DNA of 64,000 nucleotides, taken from positions 57,132 through 121,131 of the forward strand of contig NZ_JBALOQ010000027.1 in NCBI RefSeq assembly GCF_036962705.1, given 5' to 3'. The position numbers were made by a program, and so were the translations under genes. How positions within the stretch are numbered: position 1 is the first letter of the stretch; each line of letters starts with the position of its first letter. The notes beneath the pieces are model-generated. The model made no database searches, was not told the origin of the DNA, and saw only the letters and a program-made list of their open reading frames with translations. The DNA is from Ferdinandcohnia sp036962705. GTDB lineage: Bacteria; Bacillota; Bacilli; Bacillales; Bacillaceae_L. Of this stretch, positions 27,046-36,204 are shown piece after piece.

Positions 27046-30000
27046 TTATTTTTTTACTTTTGCCTCTTCATACGTATCTTGCAAAATGTAATAAGATTTT
27101 TTCAGTCGTTCGTAATAGATTGGTTCCTCCCAATTACTCCATGTATAATGCATCCTTTCTCCAGTAGACGATGGGACACGCTGTTCAATACCATTTTGGC
27201 CACTCGTAATAAGGAGTGCTGCAGAGATTGATTCGATTGATTGAGAACTATTTAGGCCATCCTTAGACCATATATCACCCATGATTTCCTTCTGGCTAGG
27301 GTCTTTCACGTTTAACAGGAGCCATGGTAATCGAAGTTCCAAGATTCCATCTTTGAAATAAAAATCAGAAAGTGAATTAAAATCTTTACTCTTCGGATTC
27401 CCAATTCCAAATTGCAATTCTCCTGTTTCATAAGCTGAAAAAGGTATAGAAATAGAACCCTCTTGTTTATTTATCGTCAATTCCTTATTCAATGTTAAGC
27501 GTATCGGATGGTACATTCCGTTATTTTTTTTATTTGCATAAGTGCTAGTTGGAATCATTTCTAACGCATGTCCATAGTGATAATAGAATGTATCATAGTA
27601 GCTATCGATTAGAACTTTTGAGCTATCCTTACCTTTCAGTTGCACGAGAAAATCAATACCCTCTTCTTTTGCAGCTGGGATATCAGGAATAGAGGATTGC
27701 CCTTGGTTTTTAATCGTATCTAATAAAATTGATAGTTGATGCTCGTCTTCATTCCATTTCTCTTTGTCATAATCGATCCGAATATACAGGGCTCTGGCAT
27801 CACTAGCCATATACACAGTCTTTATTAGCCCATTATCATCTATAGATTCAAGAGGCTTCTCGTTCCTAGCCTCCCAATCAGAAGGATTTCCATCAATCAG
27901 TAGCTGTGTATGTTCAGTATCCGGTTCAAAGCTTAGCATTCCAAAATGTTGCTCATTTGTTTGAATATTATCCCAGAATGGTCTTCGATCAGGATTATCA
28001 TAATCCATCGTATTCCAGGTTCGTTTAAACCACTCGTCGTGCCATGAGAAGACAAGTCCACCTGCCATATCTTCTTGAACAATGTCTTCAAATAATCTTG
28101 TTACATATTGTCCCTGCTCTTGTTCTGAATGATGACCTTGATCTAATCCATATACATTTTCATGTGTTAGGCCCCGAGATGCTGGGATTCCAAACTCTGC
28201 AACGAGTAACGGCATGTTATGATTTTCTTTCATATCATGCAAGTAGCCTGCATAGTTATTTTTTTCTCCTCGATGATCGATGTAATCCACATATTTTTCT
28301 TCAAAGTTTAAAAAGTCTGGATAATAAGGGTAAATATGATAGGAAGCAAATAATCCAGGAAAAAATGTTTCTTTTGCCTTTATGACATTTGGATTCACTG
28401 AAACAAGATCTTCCTTTTCACTAGGTTCAGAAGGATGGTTTAGCAAATCTGTCGTTACCCAATTCGTAAAGCTTAAAGGATGCTGCCAATTATAATTTTC
28501 CGCTTCATAAGTTGCTGTAAAATCCATCATTTCAGCCAACCATGACTCAAAAGGTGTTGCATGATTTGTCATAATATAGGTTCCATCATAATTTGTTTTA
28601 TCCGTATTCTTTTCATTCGTCCCAATAACACCATCAGGATCCCACTCAACACCAATAATCCAGCCTAATAGATATGGGGATAAATCAAATACATATTGAC
28701 CACTAGCATGTCCTGCTCTTTCCTCAATTTCTGCATTGCCGTGAATAAGATCAACTGTACGCTTTATCTCCTCTTTGAAGTCATTCATTACTGCAGGATC
28801 ATATGCATTTTTCTTTTCTAAAAAGGTCTCTTCATTTACCCATACCCCGTGAAACACATAGATTGGGTCTTTTCGATAACGGTTATGTTCATATAAAGCC
28901 TCATAAAATGCAGGCGGATGTATTGTGTATACACGTAATGCATTCGCATTCATTTCACTGATTTGATCAAACCATCGGGCATACTCTTGCTTCGTAATCT
29001 TTGTTTCTCCTGGGAATGAGCCCGGTTTAGCGATACCCATATTCACACCTTTAATGAGAATATCCTCCCATACACCATTTCGGTATACTTGAAGATAATT
29101 TTCACCCGATTGTCCGATTACCTTCATTCCAGCTTCAGTCTTAATGTCTGGTTCGATTATTTTCGATTTACTTGGTAAATCTTTAATTGACGTTAATATT
29201 TCAGTCATTATTGGTACATAGGCTTTCCAATAGAATGGTTCTGTTCTCCCTTTTTGCTCGAAGGAAAATAGCTTTTGCCACCATGTGATTCCACTCAATT
29301 GATAAATACTCGGAACTTTTTCTTGATCTGCAAAATCACCAGCAAAGTAGTAGCTATTATATAGCTGATTTTTATGATGAACGATTGCAGGAAACGTAGA
29401 TGGAATGTTGTATTCTCTTAATTTCGCCTTCCCATCTTCTGATAATGCCAACTCAAATGTCGCTTGAACTTCTTCCTTATCAGATGCTTCCACAACATCA
29501 AACCAATAATTATATTGAATACTTTGTTCTATTTCATATTGTTTTGAACCAGTTTCAGTTAAAGCAAACATTACATGGTCACTCATCAAATCATTCTCAG
29601 TTAAAACAATGACTTCATCTGCTTCATTAACAAGTACCAGCCCATTTCCTTCGAATGTGTAGGATTCACCATACTGATTTTCATAGTTTTCCCTTAGCCA
29701 GGATGGTACTTCATTATTGCTTAAATCATTAAAATAACGTCCCATCCACCCTGTCCACTTTATATTTAACAATTCATAAAATTCTTCTCTAACATGCTGT
29801 TCGGTTGGAGAGCCAAATGTATTAAATTCGGCAATGAGTGTTTGATTATTTTCCTTCAAGGAAGACCCTAATGAACGAACCTCATCAGATGTCATTCCCC
29901 CATATAATAGCTCAGAACGAGTCCCCTCTTGATTTTCACCCATGTATTCGTCCATATAGACACCATACCCATCTGCTATATAGAGGACATCGTAAACGGA

Positions 30001-30294
30001 AAGATCCTCAGGTAATGTTCTAATTTTGAATTCTGGGCGCTGTTCTGTAGGTTCGAAGCCAATATAATCCTCAGCCAGATCATATTTTTCTTTCCCATTC
30101 TTTTTTAGCTTTAAATGGTTAAGTATCCAGACTAAGCCTTTATGTTCACGATATGATTGATCTGGAACCGTTTTATCAATAATTAAGACATCTAGCTCTT
30201 CTGAGGCTTTAAGTTGCCACATCCACAAGGGAGTAGTAAATAATATGAACAGCAATAGGATTGCAGTCACAATGAAACTATTCTTTTTACTCAT
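27046..30294 (-). CDS. Large membrane-anchored glycosidase-like protein
   Basis: 1082 residues. N-terminal signal anchor (about 6-24). Region 40-380 resembles a domain of unknown function; region about 400-760 looks like a TIM-barrel hydrolase with NMGIAKPG, WIIGVEWDPDG and LLVAEFGIPAS, the two Glu being candidates for acid and nucleophile; the C-terminal 250 residues (LIDGNPSDWEARNE..., ALYIRIDYD) look like a CBM9/DOMON-type sugar-binding domain. ATG 30294 is preceded by AAAAGGTG inside the GT2 gene end. In context it probably trims or handles the polymer made by the adjacent GT2 enzyme. Exact GH family is unassigned. Confidence 0.7.
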   Translation of the reverse strand: MSKKNSFIVTAILLLFILFTTPLWMWQLKASEELDVLIIDKTVPDQSYREHKGLVWILNHLKLKKNGKEKYDLAEDYIGFEPTEQRPEFKIRTLPEDLSVYDVLYIADGYGVYMDEYMGENQEGTRSELLYGGMTSDEVRSLGSSLKENNQTLIAEFNTFGSPTEQHVREEFYELLNIKWTGWMGRYFNDLSNNEVPSWLRENYENQYGESYTFEGNGLVLVNEADEVIVLTENDLMSDHVMFALTETGSKQYEIEQSIQYNYWFDVVEASDKEEVQATFELALSEDGKAKLREYNIPSTFPAIVHHKNQLYNSYYFAGDFADQEKVPSIYQLSGITWWQKLFSFEQKGRTEPFYWKAYVPIMTEILTSIKDLPSKSKIIEPDIKTEAGMKVIGQSGENYLQVYRNGVWEDILIKGVNMGIAKPGSFPGETKITKQEYARWFDQISEMNANALRVYTIHPPAFYEALYEHNRYRKDPIYVFHGVWVNEETFLEKKNAYDPAVMNDFKEEIKRTVDLIHGNAEIEERAGHASGQYVFDLSPYLLGWIIGVEWDPDGVIGTNEKNTDKTNYDGTYIMTNHATPFESWLAEMMDFTATYEAENYNWQHPLSFTNWVTTDLLNHPSEPSEKEDLVSVNPNVIKAKETFFPGLFASYHIYPYYPDFLNFEEKYVDYIDHRGEKNNYAGYLHDMKENHNMPLLVAEFGIPASRGLTHENVYGLDQGHHSEQEQGQYVTRLFEDIVQEDMAGGLVFSWHDEWFKRTWNTMDYDNPDRRPFWDNIQTNEQHFGMLSFEPDTEHTQLLIDGNPSDWEARNEKPLESIDDNGLIKTVYMASDARALYIRIDYDKEKWNEDEHQLSILLDTIKNQGQSSIPDIPAAKEEGIDFLVQLKGKDSSKVLIDSYYDTFYYHYGHALEMIPTSTYANKKNNGMYHPIRLTLNKELTINKQEGSISIPFSAYETGELQFGIGNPKSKDFNSLSDFYFKDGILELRLPWLLLNVKDPSQKEIMGDIWSKDGLNSSQSIESISAALLITSGQNGIEQRVPSSTGERMHYTWSNWEEPIYYERLKKSYYILQDTYEEAKVKK

Positions 30295-31696
30295 TTGAAA
30301 CACCTTTTCTAACCATTTCTCCCCAGCCTTTTTTACCGATTACCATTTCAATCATTCCCTCCACACGCCAAAGAGCCGTTAATGGTCGGTACCAGATTGT
30401 TTCAGTGATAGAAACTAAAAACAAAGTCACAAATTGCCTTATTTTTGAATATCTCTCCATACTCCATTCCTCTAACAATACAGCGGCCATTGAATAGATG
30501 GACCCATAAATTAAGGATAGTAGAAAAAATAATATGGCGTATTCCACATAGATGCTTCCTGTAAAAATGGAAACTATCAAAAGGACATAACCAATCAGTT
30601 CAATGAGTGGACCTAAAAACTCTATAAAAAAGAAATAAGGCATTGATAGCATACCAATAGAGCCATATTTCGGATTTAGCATCAGCTTTCTATGTATCCA
30701 TAAACTTTCAAACAAGCCACGATGCCACCTTTTTCTTTGACGGCGTAAATACTTTATTGATTCGGGGGCTTCAGTCCAGCAAACAGGGTCTGGCACATAC
30801 ACTATTTTTTTGTTCGCTTTTTTTTCTTTAATTAGTTTATGCAGGCGAACAACTAGCTCCATGTCCTCTCCAACTGTATGGGCATAGCCTCCCGCTTCAA
30901 CAACCCACTTTTTCGAAAAAACGCCGAATGCACCTGAGACAATAAGGAGGAGGTTGTTCCGGCTTAATCCAACACGCCCAGTTAAAAATGCTCGTAAATA
31001 TTCAATCACCTGCATGACAACAAGTGGCTTACGAGATAATCCCACACTTATTAATTCTCCGTTCTGGATATCACAACCATTCGCAATTCGAACACTCCCA
31101 CCAGAAGCAACTACCTCTTCATCAGACTCAATAATCGGTTTTAATACTTTTAAGAATGCATTACGTTCTATAATCGAATCACCGTCTAAAGAGCAGAAAT
31201 AAGGATACTTTGAAAAGTTAATCCCAGCATTCAAAGCATCCGCTTTTCCACCATTCTCTTTATCCAATACAAATAAGTTCGAGTAAATTGACGATTGGTA
31301 AACTCCTTTAACTTCTTTCGTTTTAAGCTGTTTACGGATCACACGATTTATTTTTACTAGCTTAAATTTTGAAATTAGCTTTTCAAGTGTGTCATCCTTT
31401 GAGCCATCATTAATAATAATAATTTCATACTCCGGGTATTCGATGCTTAACAGAGATCTTATACTACCGTATATTCCAGCTGATTCATTATAAGCAGGTA
31501 CTAGAATAGAAACCGGCTTTGTATTCTCAGACATCAATAAATCCTCGTATGGTTCAAAACCGTCAAGCTGATACCCTTTACGGATTTGAAAAAAAGAAAG
31601 AAGTAGCATTCCACCATAAACAATGATAATAATGATCATATAAATGAAAATAAACCAGCTGCCAACAATTAATAAACTTGACCAATTGATATCAAT
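30287..31696 (-). CDS. Processive GT2 glycosyltransferase with probable AUU start
   Basis: 469 residues if started at ATT 31696. Catalytic motifs: VPAYNES, NDGSKDDT, DGDSI (DxD), GEDMELVVRLHK (ED) and RRQRKRWHRG (QxxRW). An N-terminal membrane segment and C-terminal segments (about 330-410) match BcsA/PgaC/HasA-like polymer synthases. The first ATG (31639) has no ribosome site and cuts the first membrane segment. In frame upstream, AAAAGGAGAG lies 8 bases before ATT 31696, which overlaps the TGA of the HEAT gene (TATTGAT). An AUU start with coupling is therefore likely. It probably makes a hexosamine or glucose polymer. Confidence 0.85.
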   Translation of the reverse strand: MDINWSSLLIVGSWFIFIYMIIIIIVYGGMLLLSFFQIRKGYQLDGFEPYEDLLMSENTKPVSILVPAYNESAGIYGSIRSLLSIEYPEYEIIIINDGSKDDTLEKLISKFKLVKINRVIRKQLKTKEVKGVYQSSIYSNLFVLDKENGGKADALNAGINFSKYPYFCSLDGDSIIERNAFLKVLKPIIESDEEVVASGGSVRIANGCDIQNGELISVGLSRKPLVVMQVIEYLRAFLTGRVGLSRNNLLLIVSGAFGVFSKKWVVEAGGYAHTVGEDMELVVRLHKLIKEKKANKKIVYVPDPVCWTEAPESIKYLRRQRKRWHRGLFESLWIHRKLMLNPKYGSIGMLSMPYFFFIEFLGPLIELIGYVLLIVSIFTGSIYVEYAILFFLLSLIYGSIYSMAAVLLEEWSMERYSKIRQFVTLFLVSITETIWYRPLTALWRVEGMIEMVIGKKGWGEMVRKGVSNE

Positions 31697-32738
31697 AACT
31701 ACTTCTCTCCTTTTCTAGCCATTCAATTGCCATATCCTGTGCGAACAAATCATTTGATTCTTCTTTTATTTTATTTAGAATTCTTACCCCATCCTTAAAG
31801 CGTAAAATAGCTTTAGCGGCTTCAACTCGAACAATATATTCTGAGTCAGATAATAGCTCTATTAACTTTTCTTTCAGCTCTTCCATTCTTTGTACCCCTG
31901 CAACCTTTGCGGCCATTAAACGTAGCTGCCAACTCTCAGATTCAAAAAATGCGACTATCGAATGAATATCAACTGGAACACCCGTAGTTGCATAGGCTTT
32001 TAATGACCGGATTACCAATTCCGGATCATCCTGGTGAATGAGATTTTTTAAAAGTGTATGATGCCTCAATAGTTGTTTTTTTCCAATTGTTTCTACCACC
32101 ATGTATTGAATTCTTGCTGGTAGGAAATTAAAATCTGCTATTAACTCATCTAATTTTTCATCATTCAAATTCATTAATATTGTTAACAACGAAAAATCTG
32201 ATATGTTTGCTGTGCCGTTTTTAATATACTCCACGATCTTTTCATCATTACTCTTGGCCAAAAGCTTTAATATTTGTTCCTTTTCAGCAACGGTCGTCCT
32301 TCTCTTATCGTATAACGAATGTAAGTTTTCTATTAAGTGATACATATAGAAGTCCTCTATCAAATAAAGTGCATTCATTCTAAGGCTCCAGCGTCTTTGT
32401 CTAAGCTCTTTTTTTATAAACTTTGTAAAATTTTTATTTGCAAAGGCACTGATTCTCTCATTTACATCTGGACTATCTAAAACATTTGAATACTCTTTCA
32501 GTAATTCTAATAGCGCTATTACCTTTTCTTGTCCTAAATTTGACTCGATATGACTTTGTTCTCCAGTTTGTAAATAATGAAACATTTTTAATCGGAATTC
32601 TTCCTTTAGCAAATTAATTTTTCGTCTGCTTTGATTATTTACATACTTTTTTATGATTAAATACAGGAAAAGGCTCGTTAATAGAAAAAGCATGGCGATG
32701 ATTAGAATATATAGGGCAACTAAACTCAATTCAATCAT
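31692..32738 (-). CDS. Membrane-anchored HEAT-repeat protein
   Basis: 348 residues: N-terminal membrane segment (about 5-28), then alpha-solenoid of HEAT/PBS-like repeats; the final ones (residues 255-330) are clear, with LMAAKVAGVQR and IVRVEAAKAILRF. Such adaptors bind partner proteins. AAAGGATG precedes the ATG, which follows the GGDEF stop directly. Its stop overlaps the start of the GT2 gene. Probable role: scaffold or c-di-GMP-dependent activator next to the synthase. Confidence 0.78.
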   Translation of the reverse strand: MIELSLVALYILIIAMLFLLTSLFLYLIIKKYVNNQSRRKINLLKEEFRLKMFHYLQTGEQSHIESNLGQEKVIALLELLKEYSNVLDSPDVNERISAFANKNFTKFIKKELRQRRWSLRMNALYLIEDFYMYHLIENLHSLYDKRRTTVAEKEQILKLLAKSNDEKIVEYIKNGTANISDFSLLTILMNLNDEKLDELIADFNFLPARIQYMVVETIGKKQLLRHHTLLKNLIHQDDPELVIRSLKAYATTGVPVDIHSIVAFFESESWQLRLMAAKVAGVQRMEELKEKLIELLSDSEYIVRVEAAKAILRFKDGVRILNKIKEESNDLFAQDMAIEWLEKERSSY

Positions 32739-32739
32739 C

Positions 32740-34356
32740 TTAGTTCATCCTTTTAATTAAATGACTTAATCGGCCCTCAAGTTCTAAGAGCTTGAAGGGC
32801 TTTGTAATATAATCATCTGCACCTAAACGTAATGCCCTTGAGATGTCATGTTCGCTTCTCCTTGCTGTAAGCATCATGACGGTAAACCGCTCTTGATAAG
32901 GTTGTTCTCTTAACTTTTGTAGAACCTCAATGCCATCCATTCGTGGCATTGCTCCATCCAATATAATCAAATAGGGCTCATTCTTTTTTGTATACCAGCT
33001 GGATTCAAAAAACTCCATTCCATCTCGAAATGTTTCAATATCTAATGTGAATCCATCAGTAAATTTACTTTTGCTAATTAGGTCATGAAGCATTGTCCGA
33101 ATAATAGGATCATCATCAATAATTCCAACATGAATAAGTTTTCTATGATAACGTATATTGTTTAATGGAACGGCTTTTACCTGGTTTCTACCTTCGTTCT
33201 TTGCCTCATAAAGTGCACCATCGACAATTTCTATATTTCGCTTTAGATCTAATTCATCCGATGTAATTTCATGCACCCCTGCTGAAAAGGTACAATAAAA
33301 TGGATGAGCACCATTCATATCATCGAATGAGACCTTTGAAAATTCATTCAAAAGTCGTTCTAGTAAATTCTTTGCTTCCTTTGCATGTGTGTCAGGAAAA
33401 AGAATGATAAACTCTTCTCCTCCATAACGAATAATAATATCATTTAGTCTTAAGCCACTTCTAAGAACCTCTGCAAAGGTTGTCAGTACTTTATCACCTA
33501 TAACATGTCCATATGTATCATTCACATGTTTAAAATGGTCCAGGTCTAATATAGCAATACTAAATGAAGTTCCATTCCTATTTAGGTTATTCACCAAACG
33601 GTCATATGTTTGTTGTAAGAATTTTCGATTATATACTCTAGTTAACTCGTCAATTAGTATTAAATCGTCAAATGCTTGCTTTCTTTCTAACTGACGATTA
33701 ATTCTAACAATAAACTCATCCATTTCTAATGGCTTTTGAATATAATCATCCGCACCCAATTGATAGCTCTTTATTCTCATTTCCTTAGAATGATCAGTGC
33801 TAATCATAATTGTTGGTGTAAAGTACTGTTTCATGTCCTTTAGTTGCAATAAAATATCTAAACCATTTTTATCCTTCATATGTATATCAATAATGACGCA
33901 ATCTGGGTTTAAATCATAATAGGAGTTAATTGCTCGCTCTGAATCAGCTGCTGCCATTACAATCCACCCATTTGTCTCTAACTCATCCTTTAGATACATT
34001 AATAAAGTCGTATCATCATCAATTAATAAAATAAGTTTTTTATCCCCAATCTCATCTTTACGTTCCCTAACCTCATCAACATTTGAGTATTCTTCATAAT
34101 AAAAAGCTGAAATTAAAGGTGTTAAAAAAACCTGTAACTCTTCTTTTGTCCATTCTTTTTCAACGTCCTCTTCTAATTGACTTAATAAAGATTGAGCAAT
34201 TTCACCAGCTTTATTAAACCCAATAGTTGTCGCTGTCCCTGCAATCGAATGTAAGAAACGATATAACTCTTTATGTTGTATTGACACTTGATCATTTAAC
34301 CATGCTTCAAGTTTTTTTCTTACATTTTTCACCAAAGCTTGTGTGTACTTATTCAT
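32740..34356 (-). CDS. Hpt-REC-GGDEF-REC diguanylate cyclase
   Basis: 538 residues. Hpt-like domain at 1-90 with LHSIAGTATTIG (His36); receiver 1 (about 110-225) with acceptor in VIIDIHM; GGDEF domain (245-400) with intact active site RYGGEEF and an RLND I-site just upstream, so it is predicted active and product-inhibited; receiver 2 (410-535) with LIILDGAMPRMDG. AGGAGAGG precedes the ATG. It is the first gene of the operon. It links phosphorelay input to c-di-GMP, the usual activator of GT2 exopolysaccharide synthases. Confidence 0.88.
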   Translation of the reverse strand: MNKYTQALVKNVRKKLEAWLNDQVSIQHKELYRFLHSIAGTATTIGFNKAGEIAQSLLSQLEEDVEKEWTKEELQVFLTPLISAFYYEEYSNVDEVRERKDEIGDKKLILLIDDDTTLLMYLKDELETNGWIVMAAADSERAINSYYDLNPDCVIIDIHMKDKNGLDILLQLKDMKQYFTPTIMISTDHSKEMRIKSYQLGADDYIQKPLEMDEFIVRINRQLERKQAFDDLILIDELTRVYNRKFLQQTYDRLVNNLNRNGTSFSIAILDLDHFKHVNDTYGHVIGDKVLTTFAEVLRSGLRLNDIIIRYGGEEFIILFPDTHAKEAKNLLERLLNEFSKVSFDDMNGAHPFYCTFSAGVHEITSDELDLKRNIEIVDGALYEAKNEGRNQVKAVPLNNIRYHRKLIHVGIIDDDPIIRTMLHDLISKSKFTDGFTLDIETFRDGMEFFESSWYTKKNEPYLIILDGAMPRMDGIEVLQKLREQPYQERFTVMMLTARRSEHDISRALRLGADDYITKPFKLLELEGRLSHLIKRMN

Positions 34357-34641
34357 TTGCCTCTCCTAATGCTTATATATTTCAACTATAAACTTCCAAT
34401 ACTATTAATGTTATTCTAACAATTCCTCTCTGGAATTATAATCCCCAAACTGTCTTACTTTTTGAAACTTTTAAGAAAGCTTTCATATCATTCGGGTCCA
34501 ATTTACTATATCCCTTTTAGCTTATTTACAGCACAAATTGTTTTACACCAATAAAAAAAGAATGACAAATTCATATACAATTTGGCACTCTTTTTAAGTT
34601 ACATTCTTAATGTTTGCGTTAGGAAACGGAATATGTATCAC
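34357..34641. other. Upstream region of the polysaccharide operon
   Basis: Gene-free. Holds the operon promoter side and an imperfect hairpin at 34554-34595 (AAAAAGAATG..CAAATT against AATTTG..CACTCTTTTT) that may be a bidirectional terminator. No clear -35/-10 pair or palindromic operator was picked out by eye. Confidence 0.4.
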
Positions 34642-34680
34642 AAAAAAACAGGATGGCCCAATGAAAGGGCCCATCCTGTT
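34642..34680 (-). terminator. Terminator of the FMN reductase gene
   Basis: On the minus strand ACAGGATGGGCCC pairs with GGGCCATCCTGT across a short loop, then T7. It lies just past the stop codon. Confidence 0.9.
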
Positions 34681-34691
34681 ATTCTTCGTTA

Positions 34692-35285
34692 TTAGCGAAC
34701 TGTTTTTAATGCTCCGCTCCAAGCTTCTACTTGGTCTAGCATTAAGTTTACGTTGTCTAAGTGTAGAGCTTGTGGCTTGAACTCAGATCCGTTTTCGAAG
34801 TCAGTGAATAATGAAAGTGTTGGATGTGTACGAACGTCCGCGATCATTAATTCACCCATGATTCCACGTAGGTGTTCAGCCGCACGTGCACCACCAGTTG
34901 AACCGTAGCTTACGATACCAGCAGCTTTGTTGTTCCAAGCTTCACGAGCTAGGTCTAACGCATTTTTCAATGCACCAGTAATAGAGTGGTTATATTCTTG
35001 AACGATGAATACAAATCCATCAAGGCTAGCTAATTTTTCGTTCCAAGCAGCGATTCCAGGTGCATCTGCTTCACCTAGGAATGGTAATTTGAAGTCTGCG
35101 ATATCTACGATTTCGTAGTTTGCATCTCCACGCTTATCAGCGATTTCTTTTACCCATGCTCCTACTTGAGGACTTACGCGTCCTTCACGAGTACTACCTA
35201 AAATAATACCAATGTTTAATTTTTCGTTTGACATAACTTTTTCCTCCTTTTGTTGATTACCAAAAAGTTTATCTAATAAACCCAT
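34692..35285 (-). CDS. NADPH-dependent FMN reductase
   Basis: 197 residues (180 from the internal start). FMN loop GSTREGRVSPQVG near 30-42 and EYNHSITGALKNALDL near 98-113 are the flavodoxin-like reductase hallmarks; GSTGGARAAEH follows. Likely a quinone/azo-compound reductase in the cytosol. Two starts have good ribosome sites: ATG 35285 (AGGAGAG) and ATG 35234 (AAAGGAGG), in the same frame, so two forms may be made. A MhqR-like palindrome lies about 55 bases upstream. Confidence 0.86.
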   Translation of the reverse strand: MGLLDKLFGNQQKEEKVMSNEKLNIGIILGSTREGRVSPQVGAWVKEIADKRGDANYEIVDIADFKLPFLGEADAPGIAAWNEKLASLDGFVFIVQEYNHSITGALKNALDLAREAWNNKAAGIVSYGSTGGARAAEHLRGIMGELMIADVRTHPTLSLFTDFENGSEFKPQALHLDNVNLMLDQVEAWSGALKTVR

Positions 35286-35340
35286 GATGTCTCTCCTTTT
35301 TTATATTAAAGGATATTTCTGTAAAATACCTTTAATTTAT

Positions 35341-35360
35341 TTATCTTAACTTCAAGATAA
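35341..35360. promoter_or_regulatory. MhqR-like inverted repeat upstream of FMN reductase
   Basis: TTATCTT-AACTTC-AAGATAA, 7-bp arms around 6 bases, followed by a third half site ATTATCTT. It resembles the TATCT..AGATA operators of the quinone-responsive MarR repressor MhqR, which governs reductases in Bacillus. The assignment is by resemblance only. Confidence 0.5.
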
Positions 35361-35449
35361 ATATTATCTTAAAAATATATTCTTGTCAACCTAAAGACCT
35401 AAAAAGTTTTAAAATTAAAAATGCCTAGTTTAACTAAGCGCTTAAATCC

Positions 35450-35881
35450 CTATTCCTCTATGTTTTCTTGTTGTCGTTTTATTCTCAGATAATGGATGTA
35501 AAGGATTGGAATGAGACCGCAAATAAAAATGATTCCACCCATAATGAATCCGTCGATAACCCCAAATCCATCTGTAAAATTTACAGCAAAACCAATGACT
35601 ATTGAAATAGCTGTTAATACTATAAGAGATATAGTGGTACCTTTTTTGGGTGACTTTTCTTCCCCTTCATGGTCTACACCTATACTCATTGAAAGATATA
35701 ATGAAACAATGGTAGTAATCATGAATACGATCCATAGGGGATTTTGCCTCATCCCTTCCATCCCTTTAGTGATTAAATCATATCCCAATATCCCGATAAT
35801 CCCAACCGTTTGAATGAGATACGCGGTACGAACATTCTTTAGATTTTTTAAAATTAAACGCTCATCTTTAATCTTTTTCAT
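35450..35881 (-). CDS. Four-segment membrane protein paired with an XRE regulator
   Basis: 143 residues with membrane segments at about 20-40, 47-65, 85-105 and 113-133, and a charged loop DHEGEEKSPKKG between. Family uncertain; such proteins often sit behind small XRE regulators. It overlaps the XRE gene by 4 bases (AATGA-type junction), so translation is coupled. GGGAGTGG precedes the ATG. Confidence 0.72.
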   Translation of the reverse strand: MKKIKDERLILKNLKNVRTAYLIQTVGIIGILGYDLITKGMEGMRQNPLWIVFMITTIVSLYLSMSIGVDHEGEEKSPKKGTTISLIVLTAISIVIGFAVNFTDGFGVIDGFIMGGIIFICGLIPILYIHYLRIKRQQENIEE

Positions 35882-36087
35882 TTGTTACCACTCCCCTTTT
35901 CAACCCAAAATATTTCATTCAATGTTTGATTAACGGCATAGCAAATATCTAGACACAGCTTTAAGGTTGGATTGTATTTTCCTTTTTCAATTAAACTAAT
36001 CGTTTGGCGGGTGACCCCAATCTTTTCAGCTAATTGCTGCTGGGTTAAACCTGCCTGAATACGAGCAATCTTCACTTTATTTTCCAA
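35878..36087 (-). CDS. XRE-family regulator
   Basis: 69 residues, nearly all helix-turn-helix: GLTQQQLAEKIGVTRQTISLIEKGKYNP is the DNA-binding region, in the YgzD/YozG-like small group. TTG start after AGGAGGG. It probably represses its own operon through the 14-bp inverted repeat 29 bases upstream. Confidence 0.87.
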   Translation of the reverse strand: MENKVKIARIQAGLTQQQLAEKIGVTRQTISLIEKGKYNPTLKLCLDICYAVNQTLNEIFWVEKGSGNK

Positions 36088-36115
36088 ATGATGTCATCCC
36101 TCCTTACAAATAATT

Positions 36116-36152
36116 GTAACATATATATTACATAATTCAATATATATGTTAC
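36116..36152. promoter_or_regulatory. Perfect 14-bp inverted repeat upstream of the XRE gene
   Basis: GTAACATATATATT and AATATATATGTTAC, separated by 9 bases, perfect. It lies just before the XRE start and probably overlaps the promoter. Likely autoregulatory operator. Confidence 0.65.
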
Positions 36153-36168
36153 ATATCTATTAATAAAA

Positions 36169-36196
36169 AAGACCAAATCATTGAAGATTTGATCTT
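36169..36196 (-). terminator. Terminator after the CmpB-type gene
   Basis: On the minus strand AAGATCAAATC pairs with GATTTGGTCTT across TTCAAT, then TTTTATT. Confidence 0.85.
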
Positions 36197-36204
36197 AAAA
36201 CCAA

